Source: Watersipora subatra
Taxonomy: Eukaryota > Bryozoa > Gymnolaemata > Cheilostomatida > Watersiporidae
Assembly: GCF_963576615.1 (NCBI RefSeq)
Contig: NC_088710.1
Coordinates: 1,778,001-1,842,000 of the forward strand
Reading direction: 5' to 3'
Length of the DNA stretch: 64,000 nt
In this document: piece after piece, positions 26,501 to 37,917 of the stretch
Layout: each line of letters begins with the position of its first letter
How positions within the stretch are numbered: the stretch's first letter is position 1
The notes under the pieces: generated by a model
The model's input: the letters and a program-made list of their open reading frames with translations, nothing else
Told to the model about the DNA's origin: nothing
Database searches by the model: none
Program-made: the position numbers and the translations under genes

Positions 26501-29500
26501 TCAAACATGGATAACTCGTCCACGGATAGCTCGAACACATGGTTAATTCGAACATTTCCTTTGGTCCGTTCCCACGTAATGATAAATTGCTATAGATAAC
26601 TCGAACTCAACACTGTTAATTCGAACTGTTTTTTTGCCCAACGGCTACCGAAACGATTGTTATCGCTTTAGAAAATCACTTTATTCAAAGCCATAGAGGT
26701 AAACTTCATCTTTTCGTAATTCATAAGCGTCGTTATTACCACCATCGGCAAAATATTTTTGTCAACGACTTTTCTAAAAGTTTGGTGAAAAATGATTTAT
26801 ACTGCCATACGATGAATAGCACGGGCTAGCCGGGTCACGCGCGCAAGGATTTTTGCCACGCACACACAAAACAAAAATCGCATGTTGTTTTGTATGTGCG
26901 TGGTGAAAATCCTTGAGTGCGTGACCCGGCTAGCCCGTGATGAATAGTTTTCCGACGTTGATTCTGTGTTGAATCAACGTCGGAATGTTGAATGTTTAAA
27001 ACATCTTAAAATTGGTGTAATTAAACGTATACGTTGTCTGAGCTACAAAAAACTATTCATCGTTTGACCTAAACACAGAATACGTGTGTCCATTCAATAA
27101 GTATCTATTAAAAAAGCGTGAGTGATATAGAATGTACCGTAAAACCTCGTAAAACTTCTAATTGAACTGCCTCGGAGTGTTGCTCTTAACGAATCCCAGG
27201 TAAAGTAAGGTAATCTGCATAAACTTCAAGAAGAAACGGCAAAATTGATCGGGGGTAAAACCCCAAAAGAAAAAAATGTCTTTTCTTTTGAGCATTTCAA
27301 CAACGATCAAGTTTTGCCAATGTCAATCTGAAAAATGTCCTGGCAATAACATCACCTCAAACAACAAACCAATCTCAAGTGATAGAAAAATCTCTATACT
27401 TTTTCATGAAAACGTTTTAAACTTTACATTAGAAGCATTTAATTTGAAACAAGCCATTTGTGCTTTTGATTTATATTATAGTTTGTACATAGATATACCG
27501 GTAGTAAACCCTAGATATGCGAATAATCAAAACAAGTGAGGCCTATAATTAGCATGACGCAACGTCACGGTGATGTGCAAAGCTAATCAGCTGATCTATT
27601 AACTCCTATTGACTTAGCACTAAAAACTGCTCAATTTTTCCATAGTTTGTGCATCTGAGACTGCATATTTTATTGATAACATATAAAACTGACTTTGGAT
27701 GAGAAAGGCAAGAATCTTACACACATGGTAATGGATAATACCAATGATTTAGAAGCTCCTATATCATTGATAATACAAAGAGTAACCAAATAGAAATTAA
27801 ACTAATAACTACTGAATCAAATGAGATTTAGAAGCAGTCAAGTTGGACCACTGTATTAAACCATAACTGTCACGTACCACTTAAATTGTAGTTTATAGGT
27901 AAATCAGACGTGCTGCTTCCGATTTTGTACTCAAAATAAAGATTGGTTCACTAACTTTCAAAGTCATGAAGCTTTTTACAGCGTTTTAATTTCGGTCTCG
28001 AAAACAACACAATCGGCACATTAAGCTCTGCCCATAGATATGTGATGTACGCTAGCTTTTTAGGATTGGAAGTTGGGAATGTTAGACGCTGATGATAGAC
28101 ATGGGTGTCTCAAGACACATTATTATCTAAATTCAGTCATCAAAATCTTCTCAGTTTTTTTATGAAAGGACTGAGAAGATATTTAACATTTACAATATTA
28201 TCTTAGGACATTTAAAATTTTAAATGTCATGAGAGGACATTTAAAATTGCCCGTAGCTTGTTACAGTATGTTTATAGGCTGAACGCCAAGAAAAGCACAA
28301 GCTAGCGTTGATATTGTGCTTTTTTGAGATCATTTTTCTCGGCGTTCAGCCTATTAAACATCCTGTAACAAGCTATGAGCTGTAACAAGCCATGAGTTTT
28401 AAATAGTTTATCTACTTTTCCCAAAAGACTAAGTTAATTTTTAAGGCTGAATTTTGATAATAATGGGTTTTACGGCACCCATTTTTATCATTCTAAACCG
28501 GACTAAACATATCCCCAACTTCCGTTCCTAAAAAGCTAGTATACGTCACATATATCTATGGGCGAAACTTGTTGCGCCGAACGTGTTGTTTTCTATATAT
28601 ATATATATATATATACAGTCAAATATATATATATATATATATTAACTATACTGTATAGCTAAAGCACATAAATTAGATCAGGACTTTTATCGTATATTTC
28701 AGTACTTCAGAGTCTTCGAATGAGCTTTCGAATGAGCCTATATTCAATACACACAGAATAATAGTAAGAATAATAGAACTATGAAAAACAGGGTGTCAAA
28801 AGTATGTCCTGTGATAAAAAAAACAATTGGTTGTGGTTCCCACAATGTGATGTCATAATTAGCATTTAGCCTTAGGCCGTCGATCCTTTTCGCTGCCATT
28901 GAGGCTGCGCTTTTTTCTAAAAATCGGTGCTGTTAAACCCAGAGAGTGCTAATAGTAAACTAGGATTCTAGATAATCAACAATGTCCGGGGATCGTGCTA
29001 ACGCCCGACCAATACAAACACATGTTCTGGGTTAATAGATTTCGGGTGATTGCTAAAGTTTGCTTTTTTCATGTACAAAGGTAATGAAATCACATCGATT
29101 AAATTGTGACCTGCAGTGGCGTGGCCCTAGGACTATATGTAAATTGTCTCTCGCGAAATCACGCCATGCTTGAAATTAATTATCCTCAGTCGTGCCCCTC
29201 AACATCACAATAAAAATAGAGGGCTAGTGCATAATACCATCGGGAAAACATAGCATGGTGCTCGGAATCTGAGCTAATTATCATAGAAATAATCTGTACA
29301 TAGAGAGCTAATGACACAGGGGAAATCCGGGGAAATCCTATAAACACCAACCAATGTCTGTCTCACCATGTCAAACAATGGCTCATTTGAAAGCCAAGAT
29401 ATTGAAGAACCTGAATAAGCTGAAATAGTACTAATATAATTGATGTGCTTTAATAGGTCTATTGTTGAAACAATAAAACACCTTTTCACTGATACTGCCG

Positions 29501-32500
29501 ATGTCTTTAGCGTGTAACTGAATGCCTCTGCAATACCTGTAATTAGCATCTCCTTGTGTAGAATAAGTTTTATTTTTGAATTTTTTGATGATATTTTGTT
29601 AGTTTAATGCTTTTACTTCTAAGTCAATTATGCAGTCAAACCTCAGCTTACTAATGTAGTCTATTGGGATAAAGGAGTGTTTCATGTTGAAACAAATATT
29701 CATGAGTTTGTAAGCACATGTATCAGAAGTTGAGCACATGAGTTTGTGAGCACATGTATCAGAAATTGAGCACATGAGTTCATGAGCACATGAGTTCATG
29801 AGCACATGTATCAGAGGTTGAGCACATGAGTTTGTGAGCACATGTATCAGAAGTTGAGCACATGAGTTCATGAGCACATGTATCAGAAGTTGAGCACATG
29901 AGTTTGTGAGCACATGTATCAGAAGTTGAGCACATGAGTTCATGAGCACATGTATCAGAAGTTGAGCAGATGAGTTCATGAGCACATGTATCAGAAATTG
30001 AGCACATGAGTTCGTGAGCACATGTATCAGAAGTTGAGCACATGAGTTTGTGAGCACATGTATCAGAAGTTGAGCACATGAGTTTGTGAGCACATGTATC
30101 AGAAGTTGAGCACATGAGTTCGTGAGCACATGTATCAGAAGTTGAGCACATGAGTTCGTGAGCACATGTATCAGAAGTTGAGCACATGAGTTCATGAGCA
30201 CATATATCAGAAATTGAGCACATGAGTTCGTGAGCACATGTATCAGAAGTTGAGCACATGAGTTCATGAGCACATGTATCAGAAACTGAGCACATGAGTT
30301 CGTGAGCACATGTATCAGAAGTTGACCACATGAGTTCATGAGCACATGTATCAGAAGTTGAGCACATGAGTTTGTGAGCACATGTATCAGAAGTTGAGCA
30401 CATGAGTTTGTAAGCACATGTATCAGAAATTGAGCACATGAGTTCATGAGCACATGTATCAGAAGTTGAGCACATGAGTTTGTGAGCACATGTATCAGAA
30501 GTTGAGCACATGAGTTCATGAGCACATGTATCAGAAGTTGAGCACATGAGTTTGTGAGCACATGTATCAGAAGTTGAGCACATGAGTTCGTGAGCATATG
30601 TATCAGAAGTTGAGCACATGAGTTCATGAGCACATGTATCAGAAATTGAGCACATGAGTTCGTGAGCACATGTATCAGAAGTTGAGCACATGAGTTTGTG
30701 AGCAAATGTATCAGAAGTTGAGCACATGAGTTTGTAAGCACATGTATCAGAAATTGAGCACATGAGTTCATGAGCACATGTATCAGAAGTTGAGCACATG
30801 AGTTTGTGAGCACATGTATCAGAAATTGAGCACATGAGTTCGTGAGCACATGTATCAGAAGTTGAGCACATGAGTTTGTGAGCACATGTGTTTGTAAGCA
30901 CATGTATCAGAACTGACTGTATCCCATGAAAACCACAATTTAATGTTTTATAGACTAACTAGTGGAATTCCTGCGGCGTTGCACGGGTATTAAAAAGAGC
31001 TTATAAACAGTGCCAGGTAATGTAGTTGCCTGCCACTTGTCATTAGCCTGGCACACTGCCAATGGCTAATTTGAGTTAACTACTATTCTTATCGCTAAAC
31101 TCACTAGCTAACTCACGTCGCCTACTGAAATCATTGCATCTCGCGTAGTCTAATTGGTAAGATTAATGCCTGGGGAATCGGAGGTTCTGAGATCAAAATC
31201 CAGCATGAAGCGGATGTTTCATCCTAGATATTAATAACTATAACTAGACAGACCGAATGACAGACTTTGAGATTTATATACATGTATATAGATTCAATAC
31301 ATTTATTTTGTATACTTTTGAGTTTTTGGCCGCTGACTTTCATCGCTTATTTTTTACACGCTGCTCGCAGTAGCACTTCTCATCTGACCTAGGGGGGTTA
31401 TTTGGTAACAAAGAAAAACTTGGAAGCTTGAATGTGATCCATCTTTCCTGTAATCTCTCACTTACTTTAATCATATTACATAATCGTAGCTTAAACCTTT
31501 GTTAGATGTCATTGCGCTAGTCAGCTGTGGCGAGCCTGTGGTTCCAAATGTCTGTTCCGGAGTTACTCACATGTTATATCATGGAGTTGAGTATCCTCCG
31601 TTTCTAAGTATAGCAACACGATAGAAAAACTATCTCTATTAGCCAACATGGTTGTCCACTAGCCTTATAGCAATGGAACCTCTTACTAGACCTGAATCTA
31701 GTAAGCTGACTTCACCTGAGTTTAAAGACTGCTAGCACTCTATAAAGGGGGTGTACTTCCCTAGCACTCTATAAAGGGGGTGTACTTCCCTAGCACTCTA
31801 TAAAGGGGGTGTACTTCCCTAGCACTCCATAAAGGGGCATACTCCCTTAGCACTCTATAAAGAGACATACTCCTCTAGCACTCTATAAAGAGGCATACTT
31901 CCCTAGCACTCTATAAAGGGGTATACTCCCCTAGCACTCTATAAAGGGGCGTACTCCCCTAGCACTCTATAAAGGGGCGTACTCTCCTAGCACTCTATAA
32001 AGGGGCGTACTCCCCTAGCACTCTATAAAGGGGCGTGCTCTCCTAATACTCTACAAAGGGGTTGCTTCCCTAGCACTCTATAAAGGGGCGTACTCCCAAA
32101 ACTTAGCTAACGTTATATTGGTTATAAAAATTTATGATATACATTTTTTCAATGTTTACTGGACTTTTTGAATAGACTGTCAATGATAAATACAGATATT
32201 TAGTTTGTTTGGATATTCCAGATTGGTTAAGCTAGAAAGCAAATACTATGGCAAAATATTTGGTAGGAAGATGCAAGGGCAAGGGTAAAATTATTAAAAT
32301 AGTCACCTGTGACTATTACTAGTCTGGCTCCCAGACTAGTAATAACATCAACAATACAAGTTGTTAAGTTTTCATCATTTATTTACCCAAAAGAACTAGC
32401 ACCTGCTATATAATCATTGTAGATCCTCTTTCATGCAATCTCTTGACGAAACTCTTGCCAAATTCCAACCATTGCAACAGCCTTTGGCATGCACACCTTT

Positions 32501-34214
32501 CAAATACATAAGCTCCATTATCCTATGTTGAGATATTTTGGGTATAATTGTGACAGGATGCTAGCTAATAATAGCATCACCAAGAGAAAGGATATATTTA
32601 TGTTGCATATCGTCACACATTAGATGTTTCAGGTGTTGGCTGGAAAAAGGTTTTTGCAGTATGGATGCCAGAAAACCTCAATATGAACAATTATTGTTCC
32701 CCTCGATTTGTTCTTCACGTAGTAAGCGATCGTGACAGCAGTGTTTAGCAGCTGGTTTTTCTGAAATATTCTTAAGCTAGTTTGTCAGATGGTTTTAAAA
32801 AGAATTCAAAAGACTAAAGACATTGATTATAGTCTCCAAACTGCATGACTATGAACTGCAATAAATATGCCTACATGTATTGTAGAGGAACATATTCAGG
32901 AGTTGTGTGCCCACAAGAGTAATGTCCACGCAGTTGTATTCTCCTGCCACAACATATTAGCCTCTGGCAGCTGGGATAAACAAATTATTTTATGGAATCC
33001 ATACAATGGCGAAATGCTCTTTTGTCTTAAAGGTAGGTCTGTTGCTGCAGAAAGACGGTATATCTCAGCTACTGTGTACAGCATTTTTCCAGCAGTGGGC
33101 TGATCAATTGTTGTCTCTTTCATTTAATGCTTTGTGTCCAACTGCACTATTTCAACCGTGTAGTTTAGAGAAACTTTAATGTTCTGAGTTCATATCATAG
33201 AAGCACGTAGTACATGCATGTATAGCAACATGTAGTAAATATACATGTATAGCAAAATGTAGTACATGTACAGCACCATGTTGTACATGTACAGCACCTC
33301 AGTCAGCTAGCTTATACTAATATAGCCTACTCACTCTGTGTCAAGTTTTAAATTGTCATTTCATCAGAAGCTATTAACAAGCTTATCTGTAGTCAGTTCA
33401 AGCATCAACATGATTGGGTGGTCTAGTACCATGCATAAAGCATTCCTGCCATTCTTTACTTATTCCAGGTCATGAGGGTTGGGTTCAGGCTCTATGTTTT
33501 TCTACCGATGGCTACCTACTGGCCAGCGCTGCCGATGATGATATGGTAAAAGTTTGGAGTGTTTCTAATGGAAGTTGTCTCAAGACATTGGAGGGTAGAA
33601 CTGACGGCTCCTCCCATTGTGGCTTCCATCCATCTGGTGCTCTCGTGGCTTCTGGTACTCAGTCTATTAATTATTGCCTTGAAATACAGCTGTTATTTAT
33701 TCTCAACTCCTTCACTTAGGGACAACTCTAAGTGAAGACAACTCTACAGCGCTCTAAATCTTAGCATATCTAGTGCTGCTTTGACAGTCAATTCCTGCTG
33801 TTGGCAGGAGATTAGTTTTCTTCTAGCAAGAAATTAAATCTTTCTTCACTCATTATTAAACATATGTAATTTGTCAGAAATGGCTGCACTAGACCAATGT
33901 ATTGCATAATAAGCCTGTGGACCTGTTTAGGTTCTGCTACAAGTACCCTTTCCTTGGAAAACAAACTGTCAACAGAGATGACTATTCCTGGTGAGCCACC
34001 TCACAAACTTGTCGGAGAGGAAATACTGGATCGAGTTACAGAGAAAGCGAAGACAAGACCACAGAGTGCTATAGGAGTTAGCAGTGCACCCAGCTGCACT
34101 GTACGTAAAGAAAGACCAAGAACTGCCGGCACTACTAGTAGTAAGGCTGACCTACAACCCTTGAAGTTGAGTAACGTAGAGAGATGGCTAACTTCTTCCT
34201 GCCAGAGGTTATAA
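20559..34214 (+). CDS. WDR38: WDR38-like WD40 beta-propeller protein
   Basis: Seven coding exons joined by GT-AG introns with matching phases: 20559-20673, 21267-21378, 22005-22162, 24149-24307, 32886-33032, 33469-33654, 33931-34214 (1161 nt, 386 residues). The protein has seven WD40 repeats, with cores such as GHKDEVNCVAFSPD, LATGSWDYTVRVW, LASGSWDKQIILW and LASAADDDMVKVW. Order and wording match vertebrate WDR38 (about 314 aa), including two neighbouring SGSWD/TGSWD blades and the divergent last blade. The start Met was chosen because it opens a short N-terminus before blade 1, as in WDR38. WD40 propellers are protein-binding scaffolds; WDR38 itself is poorly studied. The last exon adds a tail of about 90 residues not expected from the family, with RPQSAIG and RPRTAG motifs. 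Intron 4 is 8.6 kb and repeat-filled. A possible poly(A) signal is at 34722. Confidence 0.8.
22163..24148 (+). other. WDR38 intron 3
   Basis: Donor GTTTGA after TGGGACAGGACAG; acceptor GGTTATAG. The sequence is unique-looking and AT-rich. The last 325 bases belong to the segment copied in inverse orientation at 7706-8031. Confidence 0.6.
24530..24640 (+). repeat. AT-rich direct repeat, left copy
   Basis: The string TTAACTATACTGTATAATTA followed by AAGCACATCAATTA recurs at about 28635-28700 (TTAACTATACTGTATAGCTA, AAGCACATAAATTA) in the same orientation. The two copies flank a 4-kb block of inserted elements in WDR38 intron 4. Confidence 0.6.
24836..25577. mobile_element. Pogo/Tc1-mariner-like nonautonomous element, copy 1
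   Basis: Ends CAGTCAAACATTAATAACTC and (reverse strand) CAGTCAAACATGGATAACTC, flanked by TA on both sides (24834-24835 and 25578-25579). A TA target duplication is typical of Tc1/mariner/pogo elements. Subterminal motifs resemble GTTCGAGTTATC repeats. It is 742 bp with no transposase frame, so a MITE. A second, reversed and truncated copy starts at 26498. Confidence 0.8.
26430..26497. repeat. (AT)n microsatellite
   Basis: More than 30 AT dinucleotides in a row, ending directly at the TIR of the pogo-like element that begins at about 26498; that element probably inserted into the TA-rich tract. Confidence 0.95.
26810..27063. mobile_element. Small TIR element nested in pogo-like copy 2
   Basis: Outer ends ACGATGAATAG...TTTTCCGACG and AAAAAACTATTCATCGT are inverted repeats once the inner hairpin (26820-26939) is removed. 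The interior also has a perfect short palindrome at about 26951-26983 (CGACGTTGATTC / GAATCAACGTCG). Confidence 0.65.
26820..26939. mobile_element. Foldback MITE with 8-bp target duplication
   Basis: Arms of about 55 bp: left begins CACGGGCTAGCCGGGTCACG, right is its near-perfect reverse complement. The loop is about 10 bases. ATGAATAG flanks both sides (26812-26819 and 26940-26947), an 8-bp target duplication as seen with hAT-type transposition. It sits inside another element, so it is the youngest layer. Confidence 0.82.
28000..28593. mobile_element. Long-TIR foldback element in WDR38 intron 4
   Basis: Outer inverted repeats of about 85 bp start GAAAACAACAC at both ends and share CCCATAGATAT and CTAGCTTTTTAGGA. 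An inner inverted repeat (about 28252-28375) has arms AGGCTGAACGCC / GGCGTTCAGCCT and TAGCTTGTTACAG / CTGTAACAAGCTA. No coding capacity. Nonautonomous, superfamily unknown. Confidence 0.75.
28620..28705 (+). repeat. AT-rich direct repeat, right copy
   Basis: Partner of the block at 24530-24640; it begins in a TATATA tract next to a CAGTCAAAT string resembling the end of the pogo-like elements. Confidence 0.55.
29693..30905. repeat. 36-bp minisatellite
   Basis: About 33 copies of a 36-bp unit (ACATGAGTTTGTGAGCACAT then GTATCAGAAGTTGAGC). Variants alternate between GTTTGTGAG, GTTCATGAG and GTTCGTGAG, and between GAAGTTG and GAAATTG. The unit is 12 codons, so two long minus-strand frames (434 and 373 codons) are open throughout; both are artefacts. 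It lies in WDR38 intron 4. Confidence 0.96.
30958..31290 (+). mobile_element. SINE-like dispersed repeat, copy 2
   Basis: Head ACTAGTGGAATTCCTGCGGC, shared middle ATTAGCCTGGCACACTGCCA, then a tRNA-like part (TAGTCTAATTGG as A box, GGTTCTGAGATCAAAATCC as a degenerate B box), then CTTTGAGATTTATATACATG. It matches copy 1 at 17164-17630 in order. Probably a tRNA-derived SINE or a related nonautonomous element; not a functional tRNA gene. Confidence 0.55.
31731..32097. repeat. 28-bp minisatellite
   Basis: About 13 copies of CTAGCACTCTATAAAGGGGC plus GTACTCCC, with 5' copies longer (GGGGGTGTACTTCC). Each copy contains TATAAAG, so the array looks like a row of TATA boxes, but it lies in WDR38 intron 4 and no promoter is evident. 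Confidence 0.94.
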
Positions 34215-35154
34215 AGCTCGTATAGGCAAGATACGTCTGCAGAAGAAATATGTCTGCTCATTACGTTTGCTCATTTCCTCTCCATTACCTCACACTTTTT
34301 TAATATTTCTCAACTTTCACAAATATTTTTCATTGCTATATCTTGCTTTAGCAGTTTTATTTAGTCTTATAGCTGCATTCACTCCAGTGCCTCGCTTTCT
34401 GTGAGGTTATGTTAATATATTATTATATGTTAATATATTATTATATTTAATTTTTGTCCAAAATATATGTTTTCAATTAGCTGATATTTTCAATCCTAAA
34501 AAACCATCGAAATCTTTTGCTCAGCAGTCATTGCCTGTAGTGCTTTCTTGCTCTTACACAGTTCTGTCAGAAGTCGTTCATTTAAGATATCAACCCGTCC
34601 AGTAAATCTTTTTCAATTGACTCGCCATTATTTATTCTTTTACTTTATGCCACTGATTTTGATTCTGCTGAGATTGGCTTCCACGCTGATGCTTTATGGT
34701 TTCAAATTCAATAGTCTTTGTAATAAAAATGCTATTAATTTTTGAATGTGTTCCTACTTTAAAACTACACGTATTGTTCAAAGCATATTTTTCTGTGCTA
34801 GCATACTGTATATAATATAAACGTTATTGTTACATCATGTATCACGACTCGGTGAAAATTATACTGTTTCCTAGCATTATTTTAGTGCTGTAGGTTTTTA
34901 GCAAAGCTAATCGCTCATGCAGGGATGATAAGTTGATGGTATAAACTGCAAGGCTTATGGTTAGCTAGTTACATTCAATATGTAAAAATTTACTAAAAGT
35001 TGTATCTTATAGCGTATTCAGTGTTAGTATTTTAATAATACATTTGTACACATCCATGATTTTAACTTATTACATACATCGAAAGCAGAGCATGACAAAT
35101 TGAACAGACTCTAGGCTAGACATTATTTGATGTACATGTATTTGTTTAAAGAAG

Positions 35155-36570
35155 CTAGCGCCACTCCGTACCAGAGTGGCAAGCCAGATGATATGTCAAA
35201 TTGAGCAAACTGATAATCTACTATGGTTGACTAAAGGACAAACCCTGCTGGTGATGAAAGGCCCTAGCAAAAGGATGTCTCCATCCAATTATCGACCCAT
35301 AAATTGCTTATCAACTACTTAGAAGCTGGAGAGTCAGTGTCTACAAACTACAAGAGCACATTGGTCAATATATGACTAGTGCTCAGAAAGGTGTTGACCA
35401 TAACACCTAAGGTGCCAACACAGCTTCTGGTCCTGCATTATAGCAGTTGAAGACATGAATCTGGCAATAGAAGGCATTGATTACAAGAAGGTACAGGACT
35501 CTATTCGAGTGCCTCTGGCTATATAATGTCAATCCTTAGCTAGTGACATTCATTAAGATGTCAATGACCAATCGGATGACAGGAAAATAGCGAGTGTCAT
35601 TATCAAATGTAACATCTACATGTACAATGCTGATGCACTTTTTACCTCCACTCTCCTACCTGTCTATATCCTCTGAGCAACTTGCTTTGGGGCACCCACT
35701 ATCGGTATCAGTTCAGGAGTGGTACAAAAAACAACCACCTCTTCTATATGGATGACATCAAACCGTGTGCTAAAAAGGTATATGGATTAATTAATTCATC
35801 TTACAAGAGTCTTCAGCAACAACATAGGAATAACATTTGATAGATAGTCTCAAACTGCTTACAAGTTTCATAAAGGGTGTAGGAAAATGATATGAGTATT
35901 TGACATTACCCAAAGTACGTAGTGTGAACCAATACTCTGAGATCAATCAAAATGCCTTCACAGAAAACAATGAACACATTTGACAGTTCTTTAAAAGCCA
36001 GCATAATGCCAAAAGTCAGGTTAAGGTAATCAACTTGTTTGTCACACCTGCAGTGAGGTATTTGGCAAGCATCATAAAGTAGACAAAGGAAGAACTCCGA
36101 TACCTAACGCGACTAGAAAGCTGCTAACCATGTATGAGCCTTTCCAATCAAGGTCAAGTACTAATCTATTACATCAGAGTAGAAAAGATGGCGGAAGCAA
36201 TCTCACAATGTGGAAGAAGTTAAGATTTTATGCAAGGTCTCCTCAATGTCAGGCTTAAGTAAGTTGCTAGCTGATTCCATCTTGTTGCTGCTGTACAAAT
36301 ACGATTCGCATAGAGAGATAACAAATTGCTTTCCAAATGTCACCATCAGCAGGTGTCAAAGGTTCGGGAACTCCAGCAAACATACCAGTGGCTGAACAGT
36401 AGTGATCTGGCGACCAATACTGAATCGATATGTCTGGTCACTTCAGAACAAGTGCTCTTCTACATAGGGGATGACTCTCAATACAGACCTTTGTAGAAAA
36501 ATGCTCTAGTGACCATCCATCACATTATCAGTGAGTGCAAATATGTGGCGGGTTTTACTTGTTCCACATG
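35155..36570 (+). pseudogene. Decayed non-LTR retrotransposon reverse transcriptase
   Basis: Translated fragments in shifting plus-strand frames give the usual order of a non-LTR reverse transcriptase: WLTKGQTLLVMKGPSK and SPSNYRPINCLST (fingers), MNLAIEGIDYKKVQDS (palm, IDYKKAYDS type), VYIL then a degraded FMDDIK-like IWMTSN region, and later TRKLLTMYEPFQSRSSTN and RKDGGSNL. Many stops and frameshifts interrupt it. It lies 1 kb downstream of WDR38 and is not active. Confidence 0.75.
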
Positions 36571-37460
36571 ACACAACTCCACTGTGCTGCAGTCGCGATG
36601 CACACGGATATGCATTCACTCTGGTCTGAATCACCTGCAGCATTATATAAAAAAATATATATATCTATATATATTTTTCAAAGTTTGTGTATTCGTCTGT
36701 TGTTGTGATTGGCTAGCTATAGCTATTATGTTAGAATTGCACTCACGCGTAACGATGCTTCTGTTGAAAAAATATTTTGGGACCTAAGTATCTGTTAGGG
36801 CTTTTTTTGTTAGGGCTAATTGATTCCGGCCCACGATATCAACAATAATTTATCTCGAACATAAAAGTTGGTGATTTGTGTACTGATTATATACGCTACT
36901 AAAAGATATATGTCGCTGATTTCGCCATGGCGAGTTATCCATATCCAGTATATCCGGTATCCGTTATAATAAAAACGATCCGCAAACAGCTAAACGATAA
37001 GATTTTTGTTAACAGTTTAAAGTTTACTAAAATGCATACTAAAACTTCCTTCAAGTATGCGTTTAGTAAACTAAATTCATTTAAGTTAGATTCAGCGTTT
37101 ATGTTACACGTCTGTCTCGAAGGAAAGAACTCTCCACGTAGTACATTGTAATATTATATTATCTTGCAGATCATAACCAAAAATGCACTAAATTCATTGT
37201 TAGTACCTCTAGTGACCTAGTCACTAAGGTTAACATATTGTTTTGGTACTATTTTTAATGATGATGATTTTTACTCTGATTGCTTTAGGTAATGACTATG
37301 AGTTTCTATACCATTCTATGTAAGTCGATACCCTACGTCCTACGATATTTTTGTAGAAAACTGACGTGCCAATTTTTGCATGTCAACACTGAAACGAGTT
37401 GAAATCATATAATTGTATACCAAATAATTTTTCCTTGTAATCGTAGCAAAACAGACTATA
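36571..37460. other. Intergenic, no gene seen
   Basis: AT-rich; a small TA-rich inverted repeat at about 36643-36680. No credible frame. Confidence 0.4.
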
Positions 37461-37469
37461 TATAGCCAT

Positions 37470-37917
37470 AACTTGCTAATGATTTCACATTTACATTTAA
37501 CCACCTTTAAAATTTTATTTTTCCTTCTAATTTACTTCAACAAAACACTTTTTTCAAGTCATAAAATTTTAAACTTACAGTTGTTTGAAAACCTCATAAA
37601 TACATTATATATATATAGGTTTATATATCTATGGAAAACATTTACAGTTGATTTATTTATTTTTAATTTAGTTGCCCTGCACAAGACCTTTTCCTCATGA
37701 TATGAAGTTTGAAAGTTACAGTTGTTTGACAAAGTTTGAAAACCTTTACAGTTGTTTTTATTTTCTCTCTTAATTTATTTCAACTACACAAAACAGTTCT
37801 CTCATGATATGTAGTTTAAAATTTAGAATGGCAAATGTTGTTATATGTTAAGTACAAATCAATTTTCTGTCCAAAAAATTTTTTATTACCTAGGCATTGC
37901 CGGGTAGCACAGCTAGT
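37470..37917 (-). mobile_element. SINE-like dispersed repeat, copy 3 (reversed)
   Basis: Read on the minus strand it starts ACTAGCTGTGCTACCCGGCA and continues TGGACAGAAAATTGATTTGT and AACTACATATCATGAGAGA, matching copy 1 at 17164-17260. Further in, a CAAACAACTGTAA...CATATCATGAG motif is repeated three times. The left limit is uncertain. Confidence 0.5.

Larger units (their letters stand above)
26498..27510. mobile_element. Pogo-like element, copy 2, reversed and interrupted
   Basis: Starts CAGTCAAACATGGATAACTC and matches copy 1 (24836-25577) in reverse order: the segments near 26580-26790 match 25300-25510, and 27195-27490 matches 24960-25230. The far TIR is missing. The middle is broken by a second inverted-repeat element (26810-27063). 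The frame at 27276-27539 is part of this element. Confidence 0.75.

Noticed and set aside
29599-30903. Minus-strand open frames of 434 and 373 codons
   Set aside because: They are two registers of the same 36-bp minisatellite; 36 is a multiple of three and the unit has no stop. No start context, domain or splice evidence.
31137-31212. tRNA gene
   Set aside because: A-box and B-box-like strings are present, but the T-arm has extra bases and no acceptor stem pairs; it lies within a repeat with another genomic copy.
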